From Macrococcus carouselicus (lineage in GTDB: Bacteria; Bacillota; Bacilli; Staphylococcales; Staphylococcaceae): a stretch of 64,000 nt of DNA. The stretch spans positions 186,001 through 250,000 of the forward strand of contig NZ_SCWD01000001.1 of NCBI RefSeq assembly GCF_004359515.1, written 5' to 3'. Positions 10,280-20,142 of the stretch are shown piece by piece. The stretch's first letter is position 1, and each line of letters opens with the position of its first letter. The translations under genes were made by a program, and so were the position numbers. The notes beneath the pieces were generated by a model. It ran no database searches. It worked only from the letters and a program-made list of their open reading frames with translations, and was not told the DNA's origin.

Positions 10280-11591
10280 CTGCACGGTAACCGATCATAT
10301 TGATGATATCTTTCGGTGAGGAGAAGGGAGGGGCATAAGCGATCTCGATATCCTTCAGGTCATCGACAGTCATGTTGTTCATCATGGCGGTTGCGATGAC
10401 GTCAACGCGTTTATCAACACCCTGCTTGCCGAAGAAGCAGGCGCGCAGAATCTGCCGGTTGTCCCTGCGGTAGTAGACTGAGACGTGCATCGGATGAGAC
10501 TGCGGCATATATCTCGCGGTCGGGTATTGATCAAATGTGACCTGCAGTGCGTCGTAGTTCCTCACTTCCGCCTCGCTGATACCGACGCTTGCAATCGCAT
10601 GATCGAAGAGACGGAGGATATTCGTGCCGAGGAGACCCTGGAATGCCTGTTTCTCTCCGGCAAGATGTTCTGCGATCAGACTTGCGGCGCGATGAGCACC
10701 CCAGGCAAGGGCGACCGTCGTCCGGTCGCCGGTATGACGGTAGAATGTTTCGATGGCGTCACCGAGTGCGTAGACATCTTCAGCTGTCGTACCGAAATAA
10801 TGATCTGTCTTAATATAGCCTTTATCGTTCAGTTCGATGCTGCTGTTCTTCAGGAACTCTGTATTCGGAGTGATACCGACGGCTTCAATGATGAGTTCAT
10901 ACTGACCGGTCAGGCCCGATTTAAAAGTCACAGTCCCGTTGTCAATCGTGTCCACTTCATCATTCAGCTGCAGCCGGATTTCATGATCTGTCAGCAGTTT
11001 TGTCAAGTGCGGCAGGAACTGGGCATCCATTGTCTTCAGCAGTTGTTCACTGCGATGGAGGAGCGTGATATTCAGTCCACGGTTCTTCAGATTCTCGATC
11101 ATCTCGATACTGATATAACCGGCACCGATGATCAGCGCATTCTTGACTTCCTTTTTCTCGATATGCTGTTCGATGATGTCCGTATCTTCAAGCGTGCGCA
11201 CAGGAAATGTGATGTCAGAGTCCGTCAGCTGGGGCAGTCTGACCGCCCTGCCGCCGGGACTGAGTATCAGTTTGTCATAACTGTCAGTTGACGTCTGACC
11301 GGTCAGATGGTCCAGCACCGTCACGGTTTTCGCTGCTGTATCGACTGCCGTCACTTCGTGATAGAGTTTGACGCTGATATCTTTCTTCTCCTTGAACGAC
11401 GCTGCGGAAGCCTGCACCAGGTGATTCCGGCTTTCGATGATATTCCCCAGATAATAGGGCAGACCACAGTTCGCGAAACTCATATCGCGACTCTTCTCGT
11501 AGACGATGATCTCGGCATCCGGCAGCACACGTCTTACTTGAGAAGCGACTGTCGCACCACCGGCAACTGCGCCGACCACAATGATTTTCAT
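10275..11591 (-). CDS. cdr: coenzyme A-disulfide reductase
   Basis: 438 residues, the length of S. aureus CoADR. It reduces CoA disulfide with NADPH, maintaining CoA as the main low-molecular-weight thiol buffer. N-terminal FAD-binding motif VVGAVAGGATVA, then the single redox cysteine C42 in SFANCGLPYY, an NAD(P)H-binding block ALIIGAGYISIEM and the second FAD motif DVYALGDAIE. The frame could begin at a GTG nine bases upstream, but the AAGGAG sequence overlaps that codon, so the ATG is chosen. The Cof phosphatase gene ends 12 bases upstream and shares its direction, so the two probably form an operon. Confidence 0.95.
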   Translation of the reverse strand: MKIIVVGAVAGGATVASQVRRVLPDAEIIVYEKSRDMSFANCGLPYYLGNIIESRNHLVQASAASFKEKKDISVKLYHEVTAVDTAAKTVTVLDHLTGQTSTDSYDKLILSPGGRAVRLPQLTDSDITFPVRTLEDTDIIEQHIEKKEVKNALIIGAGYISIEMIENLKNRGLNITLLHRSEQLLKTMDAQFLPHLTKLLTDHEIRLQLNDEVDTIDNGTVTFKSGLTGQYELIIEAVGITPNTEFLKNSSIELNDKGYIKTDHYFGTTAEDVYALGDAIETFYRHTGDRTTVALAWGAHRAASLIAEHLAGEKQAFQGLLGTNILRLFDHAIASVGISEAEVRNYDALQVTFDQYPTARYMPQSHPMHVSVYYRRDNRQILRACFFGKQGVDKRVDVIATAMMNNMTVDDLKDIEIAYAPPFSSPKDIINMIGYRAE

Positions 11592-11603
11592 AGCATTCAC
11601 TCC

Positions 11604-12413
11604 TTACAGGTTAAAGTAATCGGCTAAGAATACACCGATACCGTCATCGTTGTTCGACAGCGTCATCACGTCCGCTTTTTCCTTCAAGGCCTGGATGGCA
11701 TTGTCCATCGCGACACCTATACCGGCGTATTCGATCATTTCAAAATCATTATCCTCGTCTCCGAAGGCAATGATATTCTTCTGTTTGATGTCCAGATATT
11801 CCGAGACGTACTGAATACCGACCGCTTTATTGATATCTTTACGGACGAGCTCGATAACCGGATAAGGAGCGCCCCAGCGGCGATGCTCAATCTGTTCAGC
11901 ATAGACTGCACTTAGATGTTCACGTATAGCAGGTACGTATTCTTCCTCAGCCTGTATCAGAATACTCGTCGGTCCTTCCTGGAGACTGATGCTCAGATCG
12001 CCGCTTTTAACGACCGGGTCTCCCATATTGAAGCCTTGGAACAGCAGTTCATCATGATAATGGAAGTAGACGTGATCCTTCACTTCGGCGATGATATTCT
12101 GGATATTGAGATTCTCGACCTGCCGGAAAATATCACGGGCGATGTTGAGGTCAAGCGGGGTATGTACAGCTTTAAAAGTATCATCACTCGGATGATGGAT
12201 AAACGCACCGTTGAAGTTGATGATAGGTGCATCCAGACCGAGTTCCTGGTAATAGATTTCACTTGCGCGGTAAGGCCGGCCTGTCGAGATTATCACCTCA
12301 TGTCCGTCCTGTTTAAGCTGAGTTAAGATCTGTTTCGTAAAAGATGAAATGGTTTTATCATCTGTCAGTAATGTGCCATCGAGATCGAGGCAGATTAAAT
12401 GTTTGTCTGTCAT
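11604..12413 (-). CDS. Cof-type HAD-IIB family phosphatase
   Basis: 269 residues. HAD motif I is ICLDLDGTLLTDD, motif II is ISTGRPY, and motifs III/IV are the lysine in DINKAVG and IAFGDEDNDFEM. The C2B-type cap lies between motifs II and III. Such enzymes dephosphorylate sugar phosphates, flavin phosphates or phosphorylated cofactors; the substrate is not predictable here. A TTG nine bases upstream is possible, but the AAAGGA-to-ATG spacing favours the ATG. It lies directly upstream of cdr. Confidence 0.9.
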   Translation of the reverse strand: MTDKHLICLDLDGTLLTDDKTISSFTKQILTQLKQDGHEVIISTGRPYRASEIYYQELGLDAPIINFNGAFIHHPSDDTFKAVHTPLDLNIARDIFRQVENLNIQNIIAEVKDHVYFHYHDELLFQGFNMGDPVVKSGDLSISLQEGPTSILIQAEEEYVPAIREHLSAVYAEQIEHRRWGAPYPVIELVRKDINKAVGIQYVSEYLDIKQKNIIAFGDEDNDFEMIEYAGIGVAMDNAIQALKEKADVMTLSNNDDGIGVFLADYFNL

Positions 12414-12508
12414 TGAGGTCAATCCTTTCTATAGGTATCATATCATTTAATTGGCGTGAGTTAACGAATTTGTTATAGTAGAATCAAGAGACGGAAGGAG
12501 TGAACAGA

Positions 12509-12817
12509 ATGGAAGAAGCAATGAAAGACAGTATCCTCGGCGCACTTGAAAATGTCATCGACCCTGAACTTGGAATCGACATCGTCAACTTAGGGCTTGT
12601 CTACCACGTGGAGATGGACGAGGACGGGATCGTCACAGTCGATATGACATTAACATCAATGGGCTGTCCGATGGGACCGCAGATCATTGACCAGGTTAAA
12701 ACAGCACTCGGCGAACTCCCTGAAGTGAAAGGTGTAGAAGTGAACATCGTCTGGAATCCACCATGGAGTAAAGACATGATGAGCCGCTACGCAAAAATCG
12801 CATTAGGTGTCAGCTAA
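12509..12817 (+). CDS. sufT: SufT-like MIP18/PaaD-domain protein
   Basis: 102 residues, a single MIP18 (DUF59) domain: DPELGIDIVNLGLVY near the N-terminus and the conserved cysteine in TSMGCPMGP. In S. aureus the orthologue SufT supports Fe-S cluster maturation when demand is high, as an auxiliary to the SUF system. The start is the ATG 8 bases after AAGGAG (12495-12500); an in-frame GTG at 12500 overlaps that site. It has its own terminator and sits upstream of clpB as in staphylococci. Confidence 0.9.
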   Translation: MEEAMKDSILGALENVIDPELGIDIVNLGLVYHVEMDEDGIVTVDMTLTSMGCPMGPQIIDQVKTALGELPEVKGVEVNIVWNPPWSKDMMSRYAKIALGVS

Positions 12818-12831
12818 GATTCAGATAGAAT

Positions 12832-12870
12832 AAAACCGCAGCATCCTTATTGAGGACACTGCGGTTTTTT
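12832..12870 (+). terminator. intrinsic terminator after sufT
   Basis: Stem AAAACCGCAG / CTGCGGTTTT enclosing a second short stem (TCCT/AGGA), followed by a T run. Confidence 0.85.
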
Positions 12871-12887
12871 CGGTTTAAGCGCGCTGA

Positions 12888-13157
12888 TTAGTAGAGTGCG
12901 AGTTCCAGACAGAGTAACCTTGACGATAGCCGGTTGACACCTTCCCGGGTCGTGCCGCACAGGTTAGGGAGGTCATTGTTGGTCATCTCCACATTCAGCA
13001 GGACACCTTCTGCTGAATGGACGCCGTAAGTATGACTCAGCCGAATCAGTATGGAGTAAAGTGCACCTTTTTTACCGAGCGTCAAAAGGTCACGCATCTT
13101 ATAGTCATTCTTATCATTCTCGTTCTGCAGCCATAGCATCCGCTCACTTTTCACCAT
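12888..13157 (-). pseudogene. Crp/Fnr-type regulator remnant (HTH part only)
   Basis: 89 residues that align with the C-terminal half of Crp/Fnr (ArcR-like) regulators: end of the dimerisation helix (NENDKNDYKMRDLL), then GKKGALYSILIRLSHTYG, then the helix-turn-helix MTNNDLPNLCGTTREGVNRL. The N-terminal cyclic-nucleotide-type domain of about 130 residues is missing, and the protein stops soon after the recognition helix, before the usual C-terminal wing. I see no in-frame extension upstream. It most likely decays from a full-length regulator. A functional HTH-only protein is possible but less likely. Confidence 0.6.
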
Positions 13158-13235
13158 TATAACACACTGAAAATGGTCTTAAGGCGTCCTCTATGTCATA
13201 GTTTCACTTTTGGTCATCAATCTCAAGCATGATGT

Positions 13236-13264
13236 TTGGCAGTTCACTAAAACGGTTATATAAT
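13236..13264 (+). promoter_or_regulatory. sigma-A promoter of clpB
   Basis: -35 TTGGCA (13236-13241), 17-base spacer, -10 TATAAT (13259-13264). The CtsR operator follows directly, covering the likely start site. Confidence 0.85.
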
Positions 13265-13273
13265 AATGTTAAA

Positions 13274-13290
13274 GGTCAAATATAGTCAAA
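13274..13290 (+). promoter_or_regulatory. CtsR operator upstream of clpB
   Basis: Tandem heptads GGTCAAA and AGTCAAA separated by three bases (tat), which fits the CtsR consensus RGTCAAANANRGTCAAA. It lies 10 bases after the -10 and 20 bases before the clpB start. CtsR therefore probably represses clpB outside heat or protein stress. Confidence 0.9.
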
Positions 13291-13310
13291 TAGTTAATGA
13301 GGTGAATGAC

Positions 13311-15899
13311 ATGAATGCAGATAAAATGACTTACAATGTTCAGACAGCCATTGAAGTGGCCCAGAATGATGCGATTGAGCGCAAAATGCAGGCGATTGAG
13401 CCGGAAAGCGTGATGCTCCACTTCACAGAGAATCCTGACAGCATGCTGTCGACGGTGTTCGAGCGTGCCAACCTTGATATCAAGGTCTATAGAACGAAGC
13501 TTGAAGAGAAGCTGGCAGCTATGCCGACAGTCAGCGGCGATAACATGCAGTATGGTCAGTACTTGAGCAACGGACTGAATCAGCTGATGCAGCAGGCGGA
13601 TAAGATTCAGGCGGAAATGTCAGATGACTATCTGTCTGTCGAGCACCTGATTCTGGCAGCGGTCGTCCAGCATCCTGTAACACGCGACTTTGTCGGCAAC
13701 AAAGCTGACGTCATCAAGGAAGTCATCACACAAATCAGAGGAGGAAACCACGTGACATCACAGAACCCGGAAGTACAATATGAAGTCCTTAAAAAATATG
13801 GCCGTGACTTAGTAGAAGAGGTTCGCAACGGTAAGATGGATCCCGTTATCGGCCGTGACGAAGAAGTCCGTAATGCCATCCGGATCTTAAGCCGCAAAAC
13901 AAAGAATAACCCGATCCTGATCGGTGAACCCGGTGTCGGTAAGACCGCTATCGTCGAAGGACTGGCGCAGCGTATCGTGCGTAAGGATGTACCGGATTCA
14001 CTGCTCGGGAAAACCATCTTCGAACTTGACTTGAGTGCGCTTGTTGCAGGCGCTAAATTCCGCGGGGAGTTTGAAGAACGTCTGAAAGCCGTCCTGAAAG
14101 AAGTGAAGGAAAGTGATGGTGACATCATTCTTTTCATCGATGAGATTCATATGATGGTCGGAGCCGGTAAGACTGAAGGCGCGATGGATGCCGGCAATAT
14201 GCTGAAGCCGATGCTTGCCCGGGGCGAACTCCACTGTATCGGTGCGACGACGTTGAATGAATATCGTCAGTATATCGAGAAGGACTCAGCGCTTGAGCGC
14301 CGTTTCCAGAAAGTGCTTGTCACTGAACCCGATGTGGAGGATACAGTCTCTATTCTTCGTGGTCTGAAAGAACGTTACGAAGTGTATCATGGTGTCCGCA
14401 TCCAGGATAGAGCACTGGTCGCAGCAGCGGAACTGTCTGACCGCTATATCACAGACCGTTTCCTGCCGGACAAAGCGATTGATCTGGTCGACCAGGCCTG
14501 CGCAACAATCCGGACAGAGATGGGGTCCAATCCGACTGAGCTGGACGCGGTCAATCGTCGCGTGCTGCAGCTCGAAATCGAGGAGAAAGCCTTGAAGAAC
14601 GAAGAAGACAGCGCGAGCCGTCAGCGTCTGGAAGAACTGCAGAAGGAACTTGCAGACGAAAAAGAGAAACAGCAGATGTTAGCGGCGAAAGTCGATAAAG
14701 AAAAATCACAGATTCAGGTCGTCCAGGAGAAACGTTTTGAACTGGATCAGTATCGGACGCAGCTTGAGGAAGCGCAGAACAACTATGACCTTGCGAAAGC
14801 ATCAGAACTTCAGTACGGCAAGATTCCTGAGATCGAAAAAGAACTCGCACAGCTGGAGGATGACTTCCAGGAAGAGACGAAAGGGACAGACCGTCTGATC
14901 CGTGAAGTGGTCACCGATGAGGAAATCGGCTATATTGTCTCACAATGGACGGGTATTCCGGTCAGCAAGCTTGTTGAAACTGAAAAAGAGAAGCTGCTTA
15001 AACTCTCTGATATTCTGCACGAACGCGTCGTCGGTCAGGACGAGGCAGTCGACCTTGTAGCGGATGCCGTCGTTCGCGCGCGTGCCGGCATCAAGGATCC
15101 GAACCGGCCAATCGGCAGCTTCCTGTTCCTGGGACCGACCGGAGTCGGTAAGACAGAACTTGCAAAAGCACTGGCCAGCACGATGTTTGATTCAGAGAAA
15201 CATATGATCCGCATCGATATGAGTGAATATATGGAGAAACATGCAGTGGCACGTCTGATTGGTGCCCCTCCAGGTTATGTCGGTTATGAGGAAGGCGGTC
15301 AGCTGACTGAAGCGGTCCGTCGACAGCCGTATTCCGTGATTCTGCTGGATGAGGTAGAGAAAGCGCATAGTGATGTCTTCAATGTGCTGCTCCAGCTGCT
15401 TGACGAAGGTCGACTGACTGACTCGAAAGGACGCAGTGTCGACTTCAAGAACACGATCATCATCATGACAAGCAACATCGGCTCACAGTCTCTCCTGAAT
15501 GGTATTGAGAAGGGTGAAATCACTGAGGAGGCGCGTGCTGCGGTTGATACAGCGCTGCACAGCTACTTCAAACCTGAGATTCTGAACCGTATGGATGATA
15601 TCGTCCTCTTCAAGCCGCTGAGCGCAGACGATATGACCTATATCGTCGACAAGATTGTCGATCAGCTGAATCGCAGACTGATGGATCAGCATATGTCCGT
15701 CACGGTCGATCAGTCAGTGAAAGAGTGGGTGGCAGAGGAAGCTTATGAACCTGAATTCGGTGCGCGTCCACTGAAACGTTTTGTTCAGCGCCATATTGAG
15801 ACACCCCTTGCACGCCTGCTTCTGCGGAATAATCTCGAGGAAGGCGCGGAGATTCACGTGACGATGACAGACGGTAAAGTAGATATGAAACTTCTATAA
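13311..15899 (+). CDS. clpB: ClpB, ATP-dependent protein disaggregase
   Basis: 862 residues. Hsp100 hexameric chaperone that extracts and refolds aggregated protein together with DnaK. Order of parts: a Clp N-terminal domain (about 1-150), AAA-1 with Walker A GEPGVGKT at 205-212, a charged coiled-coil middle domain (about 410-535) and AAA-2 with Walker A GPTGVGKT at 608-615, sensor and C-terminal domain. It lacks a ClpP-binding loop of the ClpA/C/X type, as expected for ClpB. The frame opens 15 codons earlier, but those codons overlap the CtsR operator; the ATG at 13311 follows GAGGTG and gives the normal start [11 protein letters not shown]. Confidence 0.97.
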   Translation: MNADKMTYNVQTAIEVAQNDAIERKMQAIEPESVMLHFTENPDSMLSTVFERANLDIKVYRTKLEEKLAAMPTVSGDNMQYGQYLSNGLNQLMQQADKIQAEMSDDYLSVEHLILAAVVQHPVTRDFVGNKADVIKEVITQIRGGNHVTSQNPEVQYEVLKKYGRDLVEEVRNGKMDPVIGRDEEVRNAIRILSRKTKNNPILIGEPGVGKTAIVEGLAQRIVRKDVPDSLLGKTIFELDLSALVAGAKFRGEFEERLKAVLKEVKESDGDIILFIDEIHMMVGAGKTEGAMDAGNMLKPMLARGELHCIGATTLNEYRQYIEKDSALERRFQKVLVTEPDVEDTVSILRGLKERYEVYHGVRIQDRALVAAAELSDRYITDRFLPDKAIDLVDQACATIRTEMGSNPTELDAVNRRVLQLEIEEKALKNEEDSASRQRLEELQKELADEKEKQQMLAAKVDKEKSQIQVVQEKRFELDQYRTQLEEAQNNYDLAKASELQYGKIPEIEKELAQLEDDFQEETKGTDRLIREVVTDEEIGYIVSQWTGIPVSKLVETEKEKLLKLSDILHERVVGQDEAVDLVADAVVRARAGIKDPNRPIGSFLFLGPTGVGKTELAKALASTMFDSEKHMIRIDMSEYMEKHAVARLIGAPPGYVGYEEGGQLTEAVRRQPYSVILLDEVEKAHSDVFNVLLQLLDEGRLTDSKGRSVDFKNTIIIMTSNIGSQSLLNGIEKGEITEEARAAVDTALHSYFKPEILNRMDDIVLFKPLSADDMTYIVDKIVDQLNRRLMDQHMSVTVDQSVKEWVAEEAYEPEFGARPLKRFVQRHIETPLARLLLRNNLEEGAEIHVTMTDGKVDMKLL

Positions 15900-15904
15900 T
15901 ACAG

Positions 15905-15937
15905 AAAAACACGGTAGCGGAAGGCTACCGTGTTTTT
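15905..15937. terminator. bidirectional terminator between clpB and yjzD
   Basis: Stem AAAAACACGGTAGC with its complement, five-base loop, T run on each strand. Confidence 0.9.
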
Positions 15938-16128
15938 TAATGATGGTCAGTCGGAACCGGGTCATCAGGAATGAGCGCTGAGATGATGAGTGCAAGCATA
16001 CCGAACACAACAGCCATGATGTTCGCTGTCATCAGGTTAAGGTCAGTGCCGCCGCCTAAACTCATCAGAACGAAGTTGATCATATGGACGAGGATAAATG
16101 CCCATACAAAGGTCATAATATAATGCAT
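15937..16128 (-). CDS. yjzD: YjzD family (DUF2929) small membrane protein
   Basis: 63 residues with two transmembrane helices, starting MHYIMTFVWAFILVHMINFVL and ending in a short acidic and histidine-containing tail. This matches the DUF2929/YjzD family, which in Bacillus also lies close to med and fabH. Function unknown. The frame opens at a TTG five codons upstream, but the GGGGGA site is correctly spaced for the ATG at 16128. Confidence 0.75.
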   Translation of the reverse strand: MHYIMTFVWAFILVHMINFVLMSLGGGTDLNLMTANIMAVVFGMLALIISALIPDDPVPTDHH

Positions 16129-16211
16129 GTAATAATCCCCCAATAATTGATATACTGTTCATTATAGAAGAGTTGATAAAAAAAGTATACCCTTACATGA
16201 AGAGGTGAGAT

Positions 16212-17204
16212 ATGAAAAAATTGAGTCTAGTCGCTGCACTTATTCTGCTGGTGCTGGCTGGCGTGTTTTTTATGAACAGACCCCGACATGAACTGACCAG
16301 TATCGGTTTCCTTTTTCCTGATTCGATGTATGATCAGACCTGGGGGACTGAGGGCTACAAAGGCATGCTGGATATTGCCCAGACCTATGACACAGCCTTT
16401 TTCTACGAGCAGAATATCAATACGGAGAAAGATATGAAGACAGCAGTCAAAAAGATGGCCGACCGCAATGTACAGCTGCTGGTCGGACAGGGTGCTGAAT
16501 TCTCAGATGTCTTCAATGAGATAGCCCCTCAGTATCCCCATATTGAGTTTGTCATCTTTAACGGTGAATCAAGGGCAAAGAATGTCACGATCATCAAGAT
16601 AGACGCCTATTCCATGGGCTACTTCAGCGGAATGGCAGCTGCCCGCGCCTCTGAGACAGGACATATCGGTATCATCGGCTCGTTCCCGACGCAGCCGGAG
16701 ATCAGAGGATTTATTGACGGTGCGCGTTTCACCAGTAAAGACATCAGTATTCATCAGCAGTATGTCAGAACCTTCAGCTATGACAGCAGAGGACCTGATA
16801 TGGCGGAAGATATGATCAGCAAGAAAAAAGTGGATGTCCTCTTCCCGGCAGGTGATGGCATCAATGCAGATATCATGTCATATGCCAGGGACAATGACAT
16901 CAATGTCACCGGCTTTATCAGTGACCAGAGCAATTACGGTCCGCAGGTGCTGATCTCGACGGAGGTCAAGATTGCTGATGCTTATCTGAAAGTGGCGGAC
17001 CTTTTTACTGAAGGAAAACTGAAAGGCGGCACGATTCGCTGGGGCGTCAAGGAAGAGCTGCTTGGCATGGGTAAATTATCGAACAGACTGGACGCGGCCT
17101 TCAGAGAGAAGCTGACTCAGGACTTCAAGACCTATAAGGAGACGAACCGTCTGCCGAACGGGGAGTTCCCACCCCGAAAATATGATGCATACCATCAAGA
17201 TTGA
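16212..17204 (+). CDS. med: Med-like BMP/PnrA family protein
   Basis: 330 residues. An N-terminal hydrophobic helix (residues 5-21) is followed by a periplasmic-binding-like domain of the BMP family: IGFLFPDSMYDQTWGTEGYKGM, GQGAEFSDVF, FNGES, YFSGMAAARAS, GIIGSFPTQPEI and LFPAGDGIN. This is close to Bacillus Med, a surface protein that raises comK expression there. Unlike typical BMP lipoproteins there is no cysteine after the signal helix, so it looks like an uncleaved, membrane-anchored form. Its position directly upstream of fabH matches Bacillus (med-comZ-fabH), although no comZ is visible here. Confidence 0.8.
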   Translation: MKKLSLVAALILLVLAGVFFMNRPRHELTSIGFLFPDSMYDQTWGTEGYKGMLDIAQTYDTAFFYEQNINTEKDMKTAVKKMADRNVQLLVGQGAEFSDVFNEIAPQYPHIEFVIFNGESRAKNVTIIKIDAYSMGYFSGMAAARASETGHIGIIGSFPTQPEIRGFIDGARFTSKDISIHQQYVRTFSYDSRGPDMAEDMISKKKVDVLFPAGDGINADIMSYARDNDINVTGFISDQSNYGPQVLISTEVKIADAYLKVADLFTEGKLKGGTIRWGVKEELLGMGKLSNRLDAAFREKLTQDFKTYKETNRLPNGEFPPRKYDAYHQD

Positions 17205-17227
17205 AAAGAATGCCCATTTATGATAAA

Positions 17228-17244
17228 TTAGTACCTGGTTATAA
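17228..17244 (+). promoter_or_regulatory. FapR operator at fabH
   Basis: TTAGTA-CCTGG-TTATAA: the left half-site and five-base spacer match the FapR consensus, while the right half-site has two mismatches to TACTAA. It overlaps a -10 hexamer TATAAT at 17240-17245. Binding of FapR here would block fabH-fabF transcription until malonyl-CoA rises. Confidence 0.8.
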
Positions 17245-17271
17245 TAATAGGTTATAAGAAGGTGTAAGCTT

Positions 17272-18213
17272 TTGAATATAGGAATCAGAGGAATCGGCGG
17301 CTATGTGCCGGAAAAGCGCATGACGAACAAGGATTTTGAAGCCTTTCTGGAGACTTCAGATGAATGGATAACAAAAATGACAGGAATAAAGGAACGGCGC
17401 TTCGCAGCGGATGACCAGGATACAAGTGACCTTGCATTCATAGCGGCGGAACGGGCAATAAAGGATTCAGGACTCAGAAAAGAGGATATCGATATGATTC
17501 TGGTCGCGACTGCGACAGGTGACCATAAGTTCCCATCAGTGGCCTGTCAGCTGCAGGAACGTCTCGGACTCAGAAACATTCCGGCGATGGATCAGCTGGC
17601 TGCCTGCACAGGGTTCATCTATTCTATGGTCACTGCACAGCAGTTCATCCTGACAGGCGCCTGCCGCCATGTGCTGGTCATCGGGGCAGAGAAGCTGACG
17701 AAGATAGCGGACATGACAGATCGCAATACAGCGATACTGTTCGGAGACGGCGCAGCAGCTGTTGTACTTGGTGAAGTGACGGAGGGACATGGTATCATGG
17801 ATTATCAGCTGGGCAGCGATGGTTCTGGAGGCCAGTATCTGTTCGACCGCAAGGCGGACCAGCTGCTCGCGATGAATGGGCGCGAAGTCTTCAAGTTCGC
17901 GGTACGTATTATGGGGGATATGGCTGCTAAGACAGTGGAAGAAGCGGGACTTAGAGCCGAAGATATCGATATGTTCATCCCGCATCAGGCCAACATACGG
18001 ATTATGGAGTCATCACGCCAGAGACTGGGTATTGATAAGGATAAAATGAGCGTGACAGTGGACCGCTACGGCAATACATCAGCAGCATCGATCCCTCTTT
18101 CTCTGCTTCATGAAATTGACAAAGGCACGGTCACGGACGGCAGTAAAATTGTACTCGTAGGATTCGGTGGGGGACTGACGTACGGAGCTATTACACTTAT
18201 TTACGGAAAATAG
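17272..18213 (+). CDS. fabH: FabH, beta-ketoacyl-ACP synthase III
   Basis: 313 residues. Condenses acyl-CoA with malonyl-ACP to start type II fatty acid synthesis. The catalytic triad is present at the same numbers as in S. aureus FabH: C112 (LAACTGF), H238 (PHQANIR) and N268 (YGNTSAAS), plus the glycine-rich C-terminus GFGGGLTYG. The start is a TTG preceded by AAGAAGGTG (17256-17264). No ATG gives the full family N-terminus. It is the first gene of a fabH-fabF operon with a nine-base gap. Confidence 0.97.
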   Translation: MNIGIRGIGGYVPEKRMTNKDFEAFLETSDEWITKMTGIKERRFAADDQDTSDLAFIAAERAIKDSGLRKEDIDMILVATATGDHKFPSVACQLQERLGLRNIPAMDQLAACTGFIYSMVTAQQFILTGACRHVLVIGAEKLTKIADMTDRNTAILFGDGAAAVVLGEVTEGHGIMDYQLGSDGSGGQYLFDRKADQLLAMNGREVFKFAVRIMGDMAAKTVEEAGLRAEDIDMFIPHQANIRIMESSRQRLGIDKDKMSVTVDRYGNTSAASIPLSLLHEIDKGTVTDGSKIVLVGFGGGLTYGAITLIYGK

Positions 18214-18222
18214 GAGGATAAT

Positions 18223-19461
18223 ATGAAGAGAAGAGTAGTCATTACAGGTATAGGTGCATTAAGTCCGCTCGGAAATGATGCGGCGACAACTTATGAAAAT
18301 GCGATAAAAGGGGTAAATGGCATTGATTACATCACACGACTTGATGTCACAGATTTCAGTGTCAAAATCGCAGGCGAGCTGAAGAACTTTGATATTGAAG
18401 AGCATATGCCGAAGAAAGAAGCGCGTAAGATGGACCGTTTCACGCAGTATGGCATCGTTGCGGCACGTGAAGCACTGAAGGACAGCAGACTTGAGATTAC
18501 AGATGACAACAGCGACCGCGTCGGTGTCTGGGTAGGGTCGGGTATCGGCGGCATGGAATCATTTGAGAACGCCTATGATCAGATGCTGAAACGTGGACCT
18601 AACCGTATCAGTCCGTTCTTCGTACCGATGCTGATTCCTGACATGGCGTCCGGACAGATTTCAATCGACCTTGGTGCTAAAGGACCGAACGGCTGTACAG
18701 TGACTGCTTGTGCAACGGGAACGAACAGCATCGGCGACGCATTCCGTATCATCCAGTACGGCGACGCTGATGTCATGATCGCCGGTGGAGCAGAGGCACC
18801 GATCACGAAGATGGGGATTGCAGGCTTTATCGCCAATAAAGCATTATCAACAAACAATAATCCGGATGACGCATGTCGTCCATTCCAGGAAGGCCGCGAT
18901 GGTTTCATCATGGGTGAAGGAGCCGGTGTCGTTATCCTGGAGGAACTTGAACACGCCCTGAGCCGCGGTGCCCATATCTACGCAGAAGTTGTAGGCTATG
19001 GTAACAACGGTGACGCGCATCATATCACCGCACCCGCGCCTGAAGGGGAAGGGGGTGCCCGTACGATGAGAATGGCACTGAAAGATGCCGGTATCACACC
19101 GGATCAGGTTCAGTATCTGAACGCGCACGGTACAAGCACACCGATCGGGGACCTGTATGAGACAATGGCAATCAAGTCCGTATTCGGTGCAAGTGCCAAA
19201 GGCCTGAAGATCTCGTCAACAAAATCAATGACAGGGCATCTGCTCGGTGCGACTGGAGCTATCGAAGCGATTCTGACAGCACTTGCCATTGAAAAAGGAA
19301 CAGTGCCACCTACAATCCACCAGCACACACCGGATCCGGAATGCGATCTTGACTATATTCCGAATGAGGCAATAGAGCTGGATATTGAATACGCGCTTTC
19401 CAACAGCCTGGGCTTCGGTGGACATAACGCCGTCCTCGTCCTGAAGAAATATCAAGCTTAA
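18223..19461 (+). CDS. fabF: FabF, beta-ketoacyl-ACP synthase II
   Basis: 412 residues. Elongating condensing enzyme of fatty acid synthesis, and the target of platensimycin and cerulenin in other bacteria. The nucleophile C163 lies in [13 protein letters not shown], and the two histidines lie in [11 protein letters not shown] and [11 protein letters not shown], with a C-terminal [21 protein letters not shown] lies before the ATG. Co-transcribed with fabH and closed by a strong terminator. Confidence 0.97.
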   Translation: MKRRVVITGIGALSPLGNDAATTYENAIKGVNGIDYITRLDVTDFSVKIAGELKNFDIEEHMPKKEARKMDRFTQYGIVAAREALKDSRLEITDDNSDRVGVWVGSGIGGMESFENAYDQMLKRGPNRISPFFVPMLIPDMASGQISIDLGAKGPNGCTVTACATGTNSIGDAFRIIQYGDADVMIAGGAEAPITKMGIAGFIANKALSTNNNPDDACRPFQEGRDGFIMGEGAGVVILEELEHALSRGAHIYAEVVGYGNNGDAHHITAPAPEGEGGARTMRMALKDAGITPDQVQYLNAHGTSTPIGDLYETMAIKSVFGASAKGLKISSTKSMTGHLLGATGAIEAILTALAIEKGTVPPTIHQHTPDPECDLDYIPNEAIELDIEYALSNSLGFGGHNAVLVLKKYQA

Positions 19462-19469
19462 AATACACA

Positions 19470-19506
19470 AACCGATTCTCTGACTGTCAGAGAATCGGTT
19501 TTTTTA
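19470..19506. terminator. bidirectional terminator after fabF
   Basis: 15-base perfect stem AACCGATTCTCTGAC and its complement, followed by a T run. It also serves the convergent membrane gene. Confidence 0.9.
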
Positions 19507-19875
19507 TTTGAGTAAATAAGAAAGGATTAAAGCAGTGACCACGCACACGAGTGAAGTCATGATAAGGGGAAGCGTAATCGTATATCGTTCATTCCGGATT
19601 CTTACTTCACGACGCGTATAAAGTTCATCATCTGCCATCGTCTCCCTGATGCGTTTCGGCGCCATGACATAATTAAACCGTCTGAATGAATGGCCCATGA
19701 TACTGAAAGCACCGTCTGAAAAGAGAAGGAGCAGTAAGCCTGCACAGAGCAGAAAAAGTGAAGACATAAACAGCGCATCCAGAAAATGTAGCACTGAAAA
19801 ACCAGTCACGAATAAAGTGAGCGTACTGATGATCAGTATAAGGGCTAGGACACTGCCATAAATTTTACCACGCAT
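19504..19875 (-). CDS. DUF3899-like membrane protein
   Basis: 123 residues: two transmembrane helices at the N-terminus, a cytosolic basic stretch containing DGAFSIMGHSFRRFNYV and RRE/R-rich segments, and a third helix at the C-terminus. The D-G-x-F-x3-x-x-S-F-R-R-F pattern resembles DUF3899 proteins found near fab and opp genes in staphylococci. Function unknown. A GGAGG-type site precedes the ATG. Family assignment is from memory of the motif only. Confidence 0.65.
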   Translation of the reverse strand: MRGKIYGSVLALILIISTLTLFVTGFSVLHFLDALFMSSLFLLCAGLLLLLFSDGAFSIMGHSFRRFNYVMAPKRIRETMADDELYTRREVRIRNERYTITLPLIMTSLVCVVTALILSYLLK

Positions 19876-20112
19876 ATTAAAACCTCCTGAAGAATGACTC
19901 GACCTTATTGTACAGTAAAATAAGTCTGCTGTATAACAGATAAATATTTACTCATTTTTCTATAAGAAAACCGACTGAATGACTCGATTTTAGTGAACTG
20001 AAATATAATAAAAAACACATTTTATGAATAATTATCAATACAACAACGCTTTAACGCAATAAAAAAAGGATAATATTATACATATTTATAAGAATTCTGA
20101 ATAAAAAATGTA

Positions 20113-20142
20113 TTGCAAAAAGTAAGAATTTATCTTTATAAT
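20113..20142 (+). promoter_or_regulatory. candidate opp operon promoter
   Basis: -35 TTGCAA (20113-20118), 18-base spacer, -10 TATAAT (20137-20142). The -35 lies in the string GTATTGCAA, which recurs at the oppA promoter. Confidence 0.65.

Noticed and set aside
10485-11291. 268-residue plus-strand open frame opposite cdr
   Set aside because: It is an antisense shadow of a well-conserved enzyme gene with no ribosome binding site or recognisable domain.
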